A model generated the notes under the pieces. The model did no database searches and had not been told where the DNA came from. It saw nothing but the letters and a program-made list of their open reading frames with translations. 64,000 bases of DNA from Metopolophium dirhodum (Eukaryota; Arthropoda; Insecta; Hemiptera; Aphididae): positions 12,223,228-12,287,227 of the forward strand of contig NC_083563.1 in the NCBI RefSeq assembly GCF_019925205.1. The letters are read 5' to 3'. Below are positions 1 to 14,893 of this stretch, one piece after another. Within the stretch, counting starts at the first letter, position 1. Every line of letters starts with the position of its first letter. Position numbers and translations under genes: made by a program.

Positions 1-3000
1 TTACAATAATTATGCCGAGCACAATAACCGTTCGTATTTATAGATGTACTATGGTGGCAAAGGGAGGAGAGGCGAAAATCAAAAATCGTATAATTGAAAT
101 AAAATCTCCTAAGTGCTTATACAGGCAGTTTCGGGTTACAATATATGTGGTGTCACGGTGGTCCACGACAATCGCAGCGGGAGGAAAGATTGTTTAAGAA
201 AAAACCCTGAATAGTAGATATTTTTCTCAAATATAACGTCGTCTAGTCTTTTTTACTACCTACTAAATTAAGAGTTGTTATTATGAAGTGCTCTTATATA
301 AGCTTAACGCAAACTCGTCAAACACATTCAGCGGTCAAACTATCGTCTTAGTGCACCAATATACGTATATACCACTATACGTACACTGAAGTAAAGGGCC
401 ATACATTTAACATTTACCATGTATTATTATGACTCATAAAATATGCATTTTAAAGCTTCATTCCGAACGGATGTATTTTTTTTAACCGAATGCTTTTGAA
501 AGAATATTGTTTACTCTATTTTTGATGATTGTTAATATTATATTGTATCTTGAAATTAGTCAAACCAAACTGGCCCCCAATAATATACCCTATTATGCGT
601 GAATGTGTTTTATTTCCTAGAACAGTTTTTTACCGCTGCACGCGTGATGCGTGAGACACCAAGACGGTACAAAACATGTCAGCGTATAATAGTGTCCTAT
701 CAAGTGTTTATAGATACCTATACATATATTTGTATTCTCGTACGTTGTATAAACCTACACGATGTTGTACAATCGGCGATGGCGTTTCCGTTTAACCGGC
801 TCCGGCAGTCGGGCGGCATATACCCATCGCGTATACCTAAAATATACACGTAACATGCCTATATAACCTATTATAGACGTGTGCATCAGTATAACAGTAT
901 ACGATCGTTTAACCGACAAACTGCAGCTATATACAGCGTTGTCGGGAAACAACAATAATCGTAAAATATAAGCGTAATTATTAGTAATTACCGCGGACGT
1001 AGAGTAACAGTTTCTTTATGAGAAGAGTACATATAGGTACTATAATATGCACTGCGACGCGCGCGGTCCACGAAGACCGACCGTGCGCATGTATGGCGAG
1101 AATACGACACAAACGCGCACATTGGTCTCACATTAAAGCATTAAACGATATAATAATAATAAACCATACGATTATTATGACGGGAATTGTAAAACTGTGC
1201 ATGGGAAATATGTGGCGCCGCGAGTCTGTTACGAGAATATTATTATCATCCTCATAACTGGTACCTAAGTGGTAATCATATAAGTAATTGTTAAAAATAG
1301 TTTTTAAATCGAGTAGAGACAAAGTGAACAGAAAAATATATATAGTATTAAATTTATCATAATAATAGTATAATACCTATAATATATTTGGAATTTAAAA
1401 TAAGAAAAATATTTTTAAATCTTTTAATAAAATAATAACTAAATAAATCAAATTTATTTGAGATACAATTTTTTTTTAAGCCCAACAAGTATATTATGCT
1501 CATAATTATAAATTTATAACTAACTAAACCTAGTGGTGGTTTTCTTTTGTGGTGGCGATGTGAGCTGATCACCTCACTTATCAGGACTTTATTAAATCCT
1601 TTTAAGTTTTAATATGTAAAATATAAATAATAAATATTAAAATGCAATCTATCACTCTGCTATACAGTATATATAGGTGTCGAATGCATCTCGTCATTGA
1701 GCCCATTGAGTAGGTCATTGTGATGAATGTGTTAAATTTGAACTCTATCATAAATCATTGAATATTGAATACAATAAAAACGATTCTATGCTAAGACGAT
1801 CTAATTTTTTGGTATAACGAATGTACCAATCAAATATTTTAACAATAATATTAAAATTTGACAAATATATATATTTTTTTTAAATTCCCAATTATTTTAA
1901 AAAATACTCAACAAAAATAAAAACACACACATAATATTGTAAATCAATAGATACATCCATCGCTCGGCTCAGAATTTAAAAATAATAGTTCATGGCGATA
2001 ATCAACAGTAAATTGTACAAAAGTTTTAAAATGTATAGTAAAAAGGTAAGTATATGCGCTTGGATAGACTTTGGCAAGGAGAAAACAATTTTTTGTCATA
2101 TAACCATGGTAATAAATCCCCCACATACGAGTCACGCATCATACACAACTCTATTGATATGCACTTGCGGATGATGATTGATGACGCGAAAACGATTTGA
2201 TCCATGACTGGCTGACCGAAATAACATTGGTGCGAGTGAGTTCAATGCGTGGACCGTGGTCGAGGCGACCATCGTTCTTATCGCATTGGTGTACGTTACC
2301 CGGGTGACCGTGGTATTATTTTCTTCGTTGGTCGGTCTCATAGGAAAACTGTGGTGCCGCAAGACCGTTTTCCACGTCCACTACACTGCATCGTCCGGTT
2401 GTCAAAAAATATTGTCCTTTCTTTGACCGACCAATGGAAAATATTATTGCAAAGTCTACGATATTTTATATTTGCGGTCTGTCGCGATAATTAATTTCAC
2501 GTATCTGATTAATCAATAGTCAGCAGAGGATGCAAGGGCGGCAAACGTGGTCGAGTACCTGAGATTATTTTTATCACGACATTACGCTGCGACGGATATT
2601 GGGGTACTGATTAGGTCCAGAAACTAATAGTGGAACATTTTCCAATTTATCAAAGGTATCTTTTTCAAACGTTACTATCCTTACTAAAATTGACATTAAT
2701 TGTGAAACTATTTTATAGTGGACAGTGGTCAACGGCTTTAAATTTAAATAACAATTAAGACATGTGTATTTTTTTTTAACTATATACATTTATTTTAAAA
2801 AATGTATACAATATGAAGGTAATAAATAATATGTACATCATGTTGAAGTGATAAACACCAGAACACTACAGTATTATATTAAGCGTAAAAACCTGGATTA
2901 GTCGTGGTGGTTACATGCATCAATGTACAATTGTATGATAATTATATATTTATTAAATTTAATTAATTTAAAATACATGTAGGTAGGTACACTCTCCAAT

Positions 3001-4640
3001 GTACGCAAATGATAATTTATAGCACAAAAATTGGTATGATTACCATTATTATGTCTAATTTTATTATTAACACGGTAGTTATAAAACTGAAGAGTGAGTA
3101 AGAGAGTTAACGAAGTAATATGGTGTAATATATTATACTAGATATTTTAACAATAAATAATAATTATTTATAAGAAGCACAGTAAATATGCATTAATAAT
3201 GTTTTTGAAATACGTATAACCAAATATATTCCTTACATACTATATATAATATGGAAATACTTAAAGTTCCGATCTCTGATTTTTTTTTATGCTGTGGGGG
3301 GGGGGGGGAGAAGGGTGAAGGGTCTTGGGTGTGGAAAAAAACGCATATATTATAATATTAACAGCCAGGCGTACATCTCGACCCGGGGTAGTTGAGAAAA
3401 ATAGCAATTAGCAAGCTATAGCATCGCGTTTGACTGCGACTGCAGTGTTGGCGTGTAGTTATAACAATAATAATAGTATGTCGATAAAAAAAATCGAAAC
3501 TGCAGCCATTTATAAGTATAAGTATTAGCCATTAAGTATATATTACGTATGGCGGCTGTGATAAGATCTCAAACGACTGTGATTTTTGCCGCGACTGTTC
3601 TTATGAGTTGTGACGCATACGCTGGTCGTGGTGGTATACTTTGCTATGTTATACAGAAACAGAGTATCTAGTATACCAACCGACTGTTTGAAATTATATT
3701 TCAAGTCAAACGTAGATCAACTCTCGTTACTTATTTAGTAGGTAGCCTATATGAAAGCGCCAGCATAATCTGATGGGGGTCATACAAATTGCTGACCCGA
3801 AATACCATAATATTTTCTTACTCGAAAGAAATTAGTAATCAGAGAAATATAATGAAAAATGAAATTCTACAGTCACTTTTTGTTGTAAATAAATCTCGTG
3901 TTATTATGTTAGTTTAGTATAAAAACAAATGTATTAGGTATGTATATATTATCAAATTTCTGAATAATTATGAATTGTTTAAAATTTAAATGATAGTTGA
4001 GGAAGAAAGTAAAAAATAAAACTAACAATTTCAATGAAATTCCATCAAGTTCATTAAATTCTATAATAATAACAGAAAAAAATGTTTTTTTTTTTTTTAT
4101 AATGTTGTAACTTTTCTTTTTATTTTTCAATATAAGTTGTTGAAAAAAATACTCAGTAGGTACTCTGATATAACACCAGCATTATCGTCATTCTGTGTAA
4201 AACATTAAACATCACCTTGAACCCTACAAACCCACCCGAACTGCTCTTTTTTTTAAAAATAGAACTACCTCGACAATTATACGCCTTGAAATCGAATATC
4301 GACTGTTGATCAAAGTAAACAAAAATACAAAATCATAAATGTATTATACCTATTATATAATGATTAGGGCTTACATATAATATGCTAATAATAATCTATT
4401 GTACGATTGTCATGTCATTATCATATACACGCAAAGTGTATTGATAGAGTGGTTGATAGTGGACGGGGAAATGTTTATAATGTTGAGGAAGAGTGACGAG
4501 TGACGACTATAATATAAGGTATTTCACCTCCATTACAGGTAAATATCAGCTTTTAAATCAAGCAACTTTTGTCAAAAAATGCTGACTGTCATTACCATGA
4601 CGATGCGTCACAACTCACGACCCAGCTCGGCTTAAATATG
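1..4640. other. Gene-poor AT-rich stretch
   Basis: I find no supported gene here. The sequence is AT-rich, with modest CpG-bearing patches at about 780-1110 and 2170-2420 and a poly-G run near 3297-3309. The open frames are short and overlap one another on both strands, as expected by chance. The patch at 2190-2430 is open in several frames, and one plus frame without a start codon is rich in hydrophobic residues. It has no convincing splice sites, so I do not call it coding. Confidence 0.6.
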
Positions 4641-4652
4641 ATTATTTTAGTA

Positions 4653-4837
4653 CAGTAAAACCTCCCTATAACGGAATCACTAAGTATATACCTTCCAAAT
4701 GATTCATGCGTTATAAATTATAGTTACCGTTAAAGGGAGACCAAAATATATCTACGGGATATACGGAGATGTTGTTATTTTCCGCCGTTAAGAAGATTTC
4801 TGTATTACAAGGTGTCCGTTATAAAGAGGTTTTACTG
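4653..4837. mobile_element. pogo/Tigger-like MITE with TA target duplication
   Basis: A 185-bp element is bounded by inverted ends. The left end reads cagtaaaacctccctataac and the right end is its imperfect complement, ending gaggttttactg. A TA dinucleotide sits directly outside each end (4651-4652 and 4838-4839), as expected for Tc1/mariner-pogo integration. The terminal CAGTAAAACCTC type is known from pogo/Tigger transposons. The interior has no transposase frame, so this is a non-autonomous miniature copy moved by an enzyme from elsewhere. Confidence 0.85.
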
Positions 4838-5322
4838 TATATAGTAAGCATTTATACATTTCTGCATGTTTACTTTTTTTTATTGTATTTAGAAAATATA
4901 ATATACGGGTACGCTTGCATATATGTTTATTTGACTAATAATTGGTGTTGGGAGATATTTATTATAATCAGCACTTGGTCCTCTGCATACAAACGACTTC
5001 ATCCCCATATTTAATCACCAAGAGCCTAAATCCACGATTGTGCATTTGACCGGTTATCCGGTATCTGCATATAACATGGGTAGGCATAGATCAAGTACAT
5101 CAAATATTTATACGGGATAGAATATTACAGAAATTTACAGAAAAAACTGTAAAAATTATCAAAAAAAAAAAGAGATTCCGTCGTATATCATCATTATGAA
5201 ATGTTTGGTCAATATGTCTGGACGGATCTTTTTTCACCGGACACCCTGTATATATAATATTGACAATCCACGCGGATAGACGTATGAACGAAACAGCTCG
5301 CGACGAGGGGACGGACCGGAAT

Positions 5323-5350
5323 ATTATTATTATTATTATTATTATTATTT
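5323..5350. repeat. (ATT)n microsatellite
   Basis: An uninterrupted trinucleotide ATT run of about nine units. It accounts for the poly-asparagine in the minus-strand open frame that crosses it, so that frame should not be read as a gene. Confidence 0.95.
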
Positions 5351-5618
5351 AATCCGTACCGGACTAGAAACGAGCCGCGTCGATTGCGATCACTGGTGGT
5401 TTTCAAATTTAATATAACCCGACGGGCCGTACGAGCGGCGTGTCCGGTTCTCCAGAGATTGTGCAGTCTAAATCGAACTCGATTTATTATTATTTATTTA
5501 TGCTCCGCGGCCGGCGCACGCACGCCGTAATATTATTATAACGTCGGCAGCCTCCACCATAGACATATATTATACGTAAACGTAAATATATTTTATAGGT
5601 ATATATAATACAGTATGC

Positions 5619-5642
5619 GTGTGTGTGTGTGTGTGTGTGTGT
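5619..5642. repeat. (GT)12 microsatellite
   Basis: Twelve uninterrupted GT units, likely to vary in length between individuals. Confidence 0.95.
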
Positions 5643-8600
5643 AATATCGACGGACGCGGTGGACGGTGGTTATTAAATTTTCGGAGATGGCTCAGCGCGG
5701 GTATTATTATATGCCGGCCGACTGCTAAAGGTATTTATTACAATGTATTTTTTTATTATTGATAAAAAGCCCTCGGCGGGAAGGCCATTCCGAGGATTTT
5801 GGCCACTGCGACAGATCGCCATAAAAAGTACAATAAAAATCTGACTATATACGACGTATATAAGAAACGTTATAACTCGTCGTAGCTTGGCTATATAGTA
5901 CGTGGCTTACGGAAAATATACGAGTGCATAGGATTTTAAAAAATGTGAATATTGGTAGTTATAATATTAAGGTAAATTATTATCTCTGTACTATAGTAAT
6001 GTAGTGTTCATTCGTGAAGGTCTTGTTGGTTGGGCTTATGGAAATATTGTGCATTATATGCAAAGTCTTATGGAAAAACTAAAGTGGCTGACTGATAAAA
6101 CATAAATGATACAGTGCAGCATAACCGTATAAGCTCGGCCAAAGATGGAGGTTGATTAGAATTACTTAATAATTACAACTCTTGATAGCTGGCTACCCCG
6201 CACTGCAGTCCATATTAATCACTTCTTGAATTATTTTTATAACATTAATTTTATTTATTTAATGCTAATTTGACAGTAGTTGCGACTCGTATTATTATTA
6301 TTATTGTATGGATTTTATTGTCCATGGATATTGTACAAAACTGAGACCCAACTCTTATTGAGAGGGATGAGATCCACCCCTAATTCTACTGAATTACTGA
6401 AACAGCGGACGGCGTCATGGTTATTAGCAACCGCTATAATATAAATAATATAATATAGTGTCGTGTTGTTACGACGATGATAATAATAAATAATAATAAT
6501 AATATTATTATCGTACTCTCAGACGTGTTAATGGTTCGTGATATTATTCCAAGGCTGCCGCGATTTAATAACGGAATTGGCCCGCGTACTATAATAACAT
6601 TTATATTATTTATATATATTATATTATATTATTATTATGTATAATATATTATAAATATCAGCGGTGGTGTTTCTACATACCAAAAAACGACTCGCTCGAG
6701 GGCTGCTGCTGTTGCTCGTGCGCTTAGGATTCTACACTAGGACGGCCGTCACTGTATATATATCATACTATCGGGATAAATGTCAAAAGATCACGTTCGG
6801 TAAAAGATGGCCGCGGGGCACTACGCGAGCTGCTGCTGCAGATGTATAGTCATTTTATATCGAAATCATTTCGTGTATATTAAAACACAATAATATAATA
6901 TAATATATTTTATATGTATATATCGGTACGCATGCGTAATTAATCATTGAGTTTGCGAAATTGATATCAAAAGTATTATACATCAAATCATTTTTATCCA
7001 GAGAATAATAATACCACGCGATTATGTATTAATGTCGATTTGAAACTTCAACGTACCCACTTTTAAATTTCAAACGCATAAAGTTAATAATAATAATAAT
7101 AATATACATCAAATGGCAATAGGTACGGATTTTACTATAGTGCATAATAGAGAGTATATAATAGTAAATGTTATATAAATTAGTTTCTTAAATAATCGAT
7201 TTAAAACCAAATTCGGGGGCGTCGGTTGCCAAAGACTGAAGACAGTCATTTTTAAAATTAAAACGCGTGCAATAAACGTTTTTTTAAGTATAATATTCCA
7301 ATTAAAATGTACGTGCTTCGTAGAAATAAAATATTTTAAAAACAAAATATATTTATGTAACGTACCTATAATACCTATGCCGGTGTTCAGGTTTTTCAAC
7401 ATTTAGTTAAAGTGGTGGATTAGTGTCGTGAATATCATTTTTTTATCAGTCATCATCACATATCAGTTTTTTAGCTGAAATGTATATTTTGCTATAGTTT
7501 AATTCAGCTTATAATTATAAAATATAGTATAAAAAGTATTTATTTAATGGCAGGCGGAATACCTCATTCCATTTGAACTTTTTAAACTGACATCTAAAAA
7601 AAAATGTAGCAGAAAAATCATACGAACGTACACGATTTTCTCATCCATCGCCAGTTTAAATTCATACATTTTTTTCAAATGTCTCCGTTACCTTATAAAT
7701 CGATCAAAATATGTTTTCAAACTTTAATTCAATTTATTATATTGTAATAATTGCAACAAAAAACACGTATCGATTTTCAATAATGAGATTACAACACAAG
7801 TACACAGTATATAATATAACTATAATATTATAATATCACGCCGACGATCTATAATCATCGATGTATACAATATTATAATAATATTATTGTTATTATTATT
7901 ATATTATAGTCGTATAGTGTAGTGTTGTAGAGTATACCGTATAGCAGTGATTCGTTTCCTTTCGCCAACCCGGTCGGCGGCGGTCCGTTCGTCTCGCTGT
8001 CGCTTTTCATTTCCGATCTCCTCGTCCTGCTCGACGCCGGGGCCGTTGTCCACTGGACGATGCTCGTGCGGCGCAACATGATAATAATAATATTATTATC
8101 CTACATACTAAAATTATTATTATTACCAATCGACATAATAATAATAATACTGTCATTATATACAATAAACAGCGCAAGACGTACGCGCACGCATAATAAT
8201 ATTATAGCAGTGTAACTATTATACCTACCTACGACACAACCTCACAGAACCGCGAGACCGATGTGATACGAAGAACATAATATTATTATAACACACGCGA
8301 TCTTATCACGGGGTGCCTACGCCGATGTTACAACAATCCGACGACGACGACGACGATATATCTGCAGGGCTTGTCGTCGCGGATAATAATATATCGTCCA
8401 TGTGCAACCGTTTTTTTTTTTTTATTTTTTTTTTAATCAACGACACAAAAAACTCGCGCACACACGCGGCATATAAAACGCGTATATATAGGTATAATAA
8501 TAATAATATGGCAAACGGTGCGGTAACACAACTCGCGCGATCGTATCGGACGTTATTGCGATTGGGGCACGCCACACGCATATAATATACGGCCGCGCGT

Positions 8601-8847
8601 ATAATATATTTTTATACATTATTATATATTATTATATGCGCGGCGATTGCGCAATGAGCGGTCGCGAGCGCGTTCGGTCGGTGTCGTATTCGTATAATAT
8701 ACAATATGTGTATATATAATAATAATATTATCTACCCGCAACCTCGTTAAGTCGCAGGTACGCATAATCGCGTGTTAATGTGGCTCGTGAGACTAAATAA
8801 ACCCAAAGGTAATTGTTTTTTTGGATTTAGGTTGAGAGTCGGAAAAC

Positions 8848-8867
8848 ACCACACACACACACACACA
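8848..8867. repeat. (CA)n microsatellite
   Basis: A run of about ten CA units inside a longer AT-rich stretch, with no associated gene. Confidence 0.9.
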
Positions 8868-11800
8868 ACTTGCGCGCGCATTACTATTCTCAGCGTATAC
8901 CTACCTAAAAGCGTATATCATTATCATTCTGTATTCAACATAATAATAACATAATATAATATCATTACCCATTTAAACATGATAATATTATACAGTGCGA
9001 CATTTGGACTAGTAGTTTATGCGTTACAGTACAGGTGTTCATGTATAGGTACGCGCAAAGGGTCCTAAATTTAATAGATTTATTGAAAATTCCTGTTATC
9101 ATCGCAATCTAACAACATTTTATAATTTTCAAACAATTGTCGAGTACTAGTATACTATATTATATATTATTATATTATTAAGTACTAGATTAAACCTAAC
9201 ACGCACTTTTTATTTTGTATGTGACCTCCACACTATTGATAATCTTCAAATCCTACAAATGGCTATTACCATATTATAAACGGTCGTTTTCAGTTCAAAA
9301 AGTATAATAACTCAGAATTAAATTGATCCAATTTTGACTTTGAAAAATAAAATGTATCGTCTCATATTCTCATCCTATCCCAAAAATATCATCGGTTTGA
9401 TAATTATTTACAGTAAGAGAGAGGTTTTATTAAAAAAAAAAAATTGTATCACCACTGCAGGACACGTCTTCTTATGGTATATAAATCTATATGTATTTGA
9501 TAATATTTTAGTATAGGTACATACCTAGTTAGTACTTATACTTAAAAATGTTAAAAATCAGAAATATTAAGCAAATGTATTATTAAAGCACAAAGAATAA
9601 ATCAGGGGGTAAGCATGCATTGTGAATCACATTGCATAATCTAAATATTATGCTAACGTAAATAATATACACAAAACCAGGACGTAGTGGTAGTCAACTT
9701 ATACATTAGTGTAGTGAGTCACGGTAAAAATCCAAATGTTAACTTAACATTTCTATAAAAACTGTTTAAAATAAATCTATTTAATGTACAGTTGATGCAT
9801 CTATTCATTTATAAGATTAAGTTTTATATATAGATAACAACTATTCATACTATGTACCTAGTCATAATTCATCTATAAAAGTTAATATTTATCTCAAGTA
9901 TTCTAAATTGATTCACAATGTATAATATTGTGTATAACATTCACCGTTAAAGGATATTATTCATTCAAACAATTTTTAGTTTAAACTTCCTATTATACAG
10001 ATAGTTAAATTATTGTGTAAATGTATGTTGTAGGTAGATATATAACTGTAGAATGTCAAAAGTGGTTCTATAGGAGTCGTGTACTCGTGTTTGAACTTAA
10101 ACTATTACCAATTATATATAATTTTCTAATTTGTTTAAAACTCTTATCCCATTTTGAAGCCACCGACAATAGTACGTAAACAGTAATATATGTTGTACAC
10201 AAGAGTAATTTATATTTTTATTGATATAGCAAAACAATAATAATTGATCATTAATTACTAATCAGTATCTATAATTACTATTTCGGCAATTTAGAATAGT
10301 TATAGTAATTATAGTAAAATACAAGTGGTTTTGTATATAGGTAACGAAAGTACTAACGAATTAATATTTTGGATAGGAATATGTACAACTGTACAAATTT
10401 ACTAATTGTGGATACAATCATATGGTTGATGTATCAAACGTCTTCATAAAATAATTGTTATTTTAAAAGGAATAGAAACAGACATTTTTGCATGACGATT
10501 TGCAGGACAGTATTAAGATTTAAGCAGAGGATTGCAGTGTGTACAAAGTTACGAAGCAGCACATTTTGTCCTGGAAATATTTCGAAAAAATGTGATTGTA
10601 AAGTTAGATGTTAAAAGACATGAATTAGTTTATTCACTAAAGTATTACAAATTAGTTTATTAATATAATTACTATCGAACTTTTATAATTAATGAAAAAA
10701 ACATTTAAATCCATGTCTTGGCATATTTTATTCTAATGAAAAAAAACTGATTATATAGTCAAAATAATACATAATATATTATATTATGTTACCTACTTAG
10801 TTTCATAAGACCTAGCGGTCACCATGTGCTGCCACTGCAAGCTGTACGTTATAACGTCAAAACAATAAAAATGAGTACTTAAAACTTAAAAGTGGTGGAG
10901 CAGAATTTGTTTGCACAATGTAGTAGAATATTATAAATGTGGCCTTGCTAATATGCAAAAAATGTCTCTTTATCATAAGGTTTTTTTAGAAAATTTCACT
11001 AAAATGGTTTATAATTCACAAAACATATAATTAACTATTAAGCATATAAGGTAGGTACCATTAAATCGGGCATACACATTCCAATCAAAAAAGAATACAG
11101 ATGACAGTTTTTAAGTATTATTCCAAGAATCGTATTATTTTCAACCAAAACATAGCTTTCTGACAATACATTTATCATTGTAAGATCAATAGGTTACTCG
11201 ATGTATTTCAGAATCTATAATATTATATAGGTTTGATCATATTATAAACGACAAAACCTGCTGTAACTTGCAGAACATTTTCAACGATGACTATTTATAT
11301 TATTTTATTATATAGAAAACTATAAACACTGTTAAACGTTAAGTAACTTTGTACGTTAAAAATATAAACTCATAAAATAAATTAGAGTAGACGGTAGAAA
11401 TGTATTATCCATAGAGAGATTAAAATATATACCGATCATTAACTGTTGATGCTCTCGTATTAATGTATAGGTACCCAAAAGGTACATATTATATTATTAC
11501 ACTTTTTATGCGTTTAAGTTGTCAGAAGTCAAATAAATTGAGTTATCAATGGTAAATCAATAATAATGCCCAACGGAAATCGAGTGCACTTACTAGTAAT
11601 TATTATACTCCTTAGTGATTTCATGCACGTCCTCTGCTGGTTGCTAGAATTAACGTTTGCAACGATAAAATGTAATTTATAAACTACGAAAAAAGGCATT
11701 AATAAAGATATATAATATCCCTGTTATATGTGTTTAGTATAATGAGTTTTTAAGTCATGAATCTCAAAAAGAAACCGGTCGGGACGATTGTTTAATCGAG

Positions 11801-12468
11801 TTTGCACCTCGTTCGCGGGATGGTCGTATAATAAACGTCACATTCAATCAAGTCGCCGTGGGCGCGAGGGAACGATTCTTGTACGGTACAATGGTGTAAC
11901 TGCTCGACAAAACTGCACGTAGGAGTGATGTGATAATCGCTTGACGAATTCCTCGTGTACGCCTGCATAGTGCATATATATATATTAAGTGTATTATACA
12001 ATATATACGAACAACACGCGGTAAATCCGCCTGTGCTAAAGAAATGTTCCACTGCGCGCGGGCAGAAGCGAATTATTGGTACCCATATAATAATATAATG
12101 TACGAACAAAATAAATGTTTTCGTACTGAACCGCTGACGGGAAAACGTTGTATAGGTACCTACCCGATGTTATATTATTACTACCGAGGTTTAATACCTA
12201 CATATTATCACGTGACACGCGTAGTCGTTATTATACGTACACTGTATACATTATAATATTGTATTATATAGGTACTATAAATGCTACGGGGTAGCGCCAA
12301 TCGGCCGTATTCGCGTCCGCCAGTCCTTGGACGCGTGATGGACAGCCCGCGCCAACCGTGTTTATTATAATATATTATACATAGTAATAACGAAGACGAT
12401 GGTGTCGGTATATTCTAATAATAATACCCGTAAATGTGTGCGTGTACCTACGTGTTTGCGTGTGTAAG

Positions 12469-12469
12469 T

Positions 12470-12508
<39 letters not shown>
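12469..12508. repeat. Compound (TG)n-(GA)n microsatellite
   Basis: About thirteen TG units run directly into seven GA units. The compound run produces the spurious Ser-Leu and Thr-His repeat frames on the minus strand and Cys-Val frames on the plus strand in this area. Confidence 0.95.
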
Positions 12509-14840
12509 GTGAGATCACGCCCAGTACTGATGACGATGATGAGGTTAAGCGGGAACAAAAAAAACAATGCAAATAATTCAAAATTGCGCATGAAAAAACT
12601 AACGCTCATCAAGTAACCCTGGGCGCCCTCTCGGACGATAAACGACACAACGGGAACGGATGGACGGGGAGCAGCGAGCACGTGTGGGCGACGGTGGGCT
12701 TTCACTCTTTGTGCATTTTTTCCCTACCCAAGGCCATCACGGCAGGAAAAACTTTCGATCGGATCCGTCGGCGGACGTCCAGAAGGGGAAAAAACTCTAT
12801 TGTTTATCAATAGAGCATAACAATGTGTTTAAGAAACGATTCGAGATCAATTATTCAGAGGTGTCAGGTCTTCGTAAAATAAATTAGGTAATGAACTATA
12901 TATAGCTGGGCACCGTGGCTGGAGTATAAATCCGTGCTTATATATATATATATTATGTATTGATAGTAACTATAAAATAATATTTATACAATTAATATTC
13001 AAACATCATTCTTGGGAAATATAAGCAATAGAAAACGTTCTAGAAAGATTTCTAAGAATGTCCTATATTTAAAAAAATAAATTAAATACGAAAAATGAGT
13101 AATACGCAAATATTAGCGACCGATTCAATATGCGTGTTAGTGAATAAAAAACACAATTGACAATATTTTAAGAAAAATAAATGAAATCATCAACAATTCA
13201 AACAAAACATCGATTTCATAAAAAATTTATATTCTAGCTCTATGCTTTATGTAGTTACTATAGTACGTAACAATACTTTGTCCACAACAAAAGTTATACC
13301 TAGCTATCATAGGAAGTGATATTATAATAGGTAATTATTATTGAATTGTGTTTTTTATTTACAATGTTATTCATGATTTAAATTGCATAAAAAAAAAAGT
13401 GATGTCGAAAGCTTGTGCTCTAATGATGATTAGTAATTTCTGATATACAATTTTAAAAAATCTACTTGTGCGCGAGAATTGGTTAGCAAAAAAATATGTA
13501 AATATAGTAATCTTTGCAGGGTATGACGTCTTGTATACAGTTATATTATGTAGGACTTATATTACCTATATAGGCGCAATACAAAATTATTATACTGCAA
13601 TGGTATAATGTTTGTTTTGTATTTTGGCGGCATGTGGTCGGAAAACTTGGCGGTAAGTAAAAAAAAAAAATAAAACAATAAAGACGGTTTACATTTGCCT
13701 CGGGTCTCTTGTCTACGACGATGGCGTAGAGTAAAAACAAAAAAACCGATACTGCGTTCGACTGGAAATGAAACCGGTCTATAGTAGCGCGGAGCAGAAC
13801 TTTTAGCTATAAGACAATCGCACTATGTAAGTATATATATTATATACTTACGTTAGACTCAGACTTATACTATCGAAGTTATAGAATTTCTAACACCCGG
13901 TGTAGATCAGACGAGTAGTGGGTTTGCGAGAGTCCAAAATTCGTCAAGAAAATAAAACGACGAGTAATACTTATAGTTTAAAATGTGGCCGTGCGATATG
14001 TGAAAAACCCGCGTATCTTGGTCGTGTTGCGTACAACGCTAAAAACAATAAAAATAATCTTCATCGTCATCAACCGTATCGTAATAATAGTATCATCCGT
14101 TGGTCATCAACAAATACACATAATATACATAATATTATGCTGGATGCTGTATATAATATAATATTATTATTATTACTATTTAAGTCGCTGCGCGCAGCGC
14201 CTCCGAGATAACACTGCTGCTGCTGCGGAGGTATACGATGACGGGTAATAATAATCCAGTTTGGTCGACGCTGAGACCGGATTCCCGGGTAATTGCCGAT
14301 TAACGGTCCACGGCGGTCGTAATTAAAATCGCCGGCAAAATTAGACGGCTAAACGTATAGTGTATTATAATATAGGTACGCGCGCGATCGCGACAGCACG
14401 CACGCATTACATATTATTATTATTATCATCATGCATACGGTCGAGATAAATATTAATAATAATAGTAATATGATGTTTGGACAAGTGCGTTGCTCCCGAT
14501 AACAATATTGTTGTTATCGTATACAGTCGTGCGATGTATACAACTTGGACGAAAAAAAAAAAGGCAAATCTAAGAGGGAGCAAATAGAAAAAAAATATCT
14601 ATACGGACGCGGCGTCATTCGCCACCGCGTCGGCTGCAGATTACGTCATATAGATATACATTATATAGCAATAATATAACACGCGGCGGCGTGTAAAAGC
14701 CGCCGCCGCCACCGCTAATGAAGAGCGGATTCTTCTGCGGCCGTCGAGCTTTGGTCAGCGTGCAGTGGCGCGATTCTCGGTATACAAATAGGAAAAAAAC
14801 GGACGTCGGTGGGCAGAATGAAAGACGGAGAGATTGAGGG

Positions 14841-14893
14841 ATATATATATATATATATAGAGAGAGAGGTAGAGAGAGAGAGAGAGAGAGAGA
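14841..14893. repeat. Compound (AT)n-(GA)n microsatellite
   Basis: An alternating AT run (14841-14859) followed by GA repeats with one GGT interruption (14860-14893). It holds open the overlapping minus-strand frames of about 63-111 codons here, which read as Ser-Leu and Tyr-Ile repeats and are not genes. Confidence 0.95.

Noticed and set aside
13918..14211. 97-codon plus-strand frame
   Set aside because: It is Asn- and Leu-rich from AAT/ATT repeats, with no domain or splice evidence.
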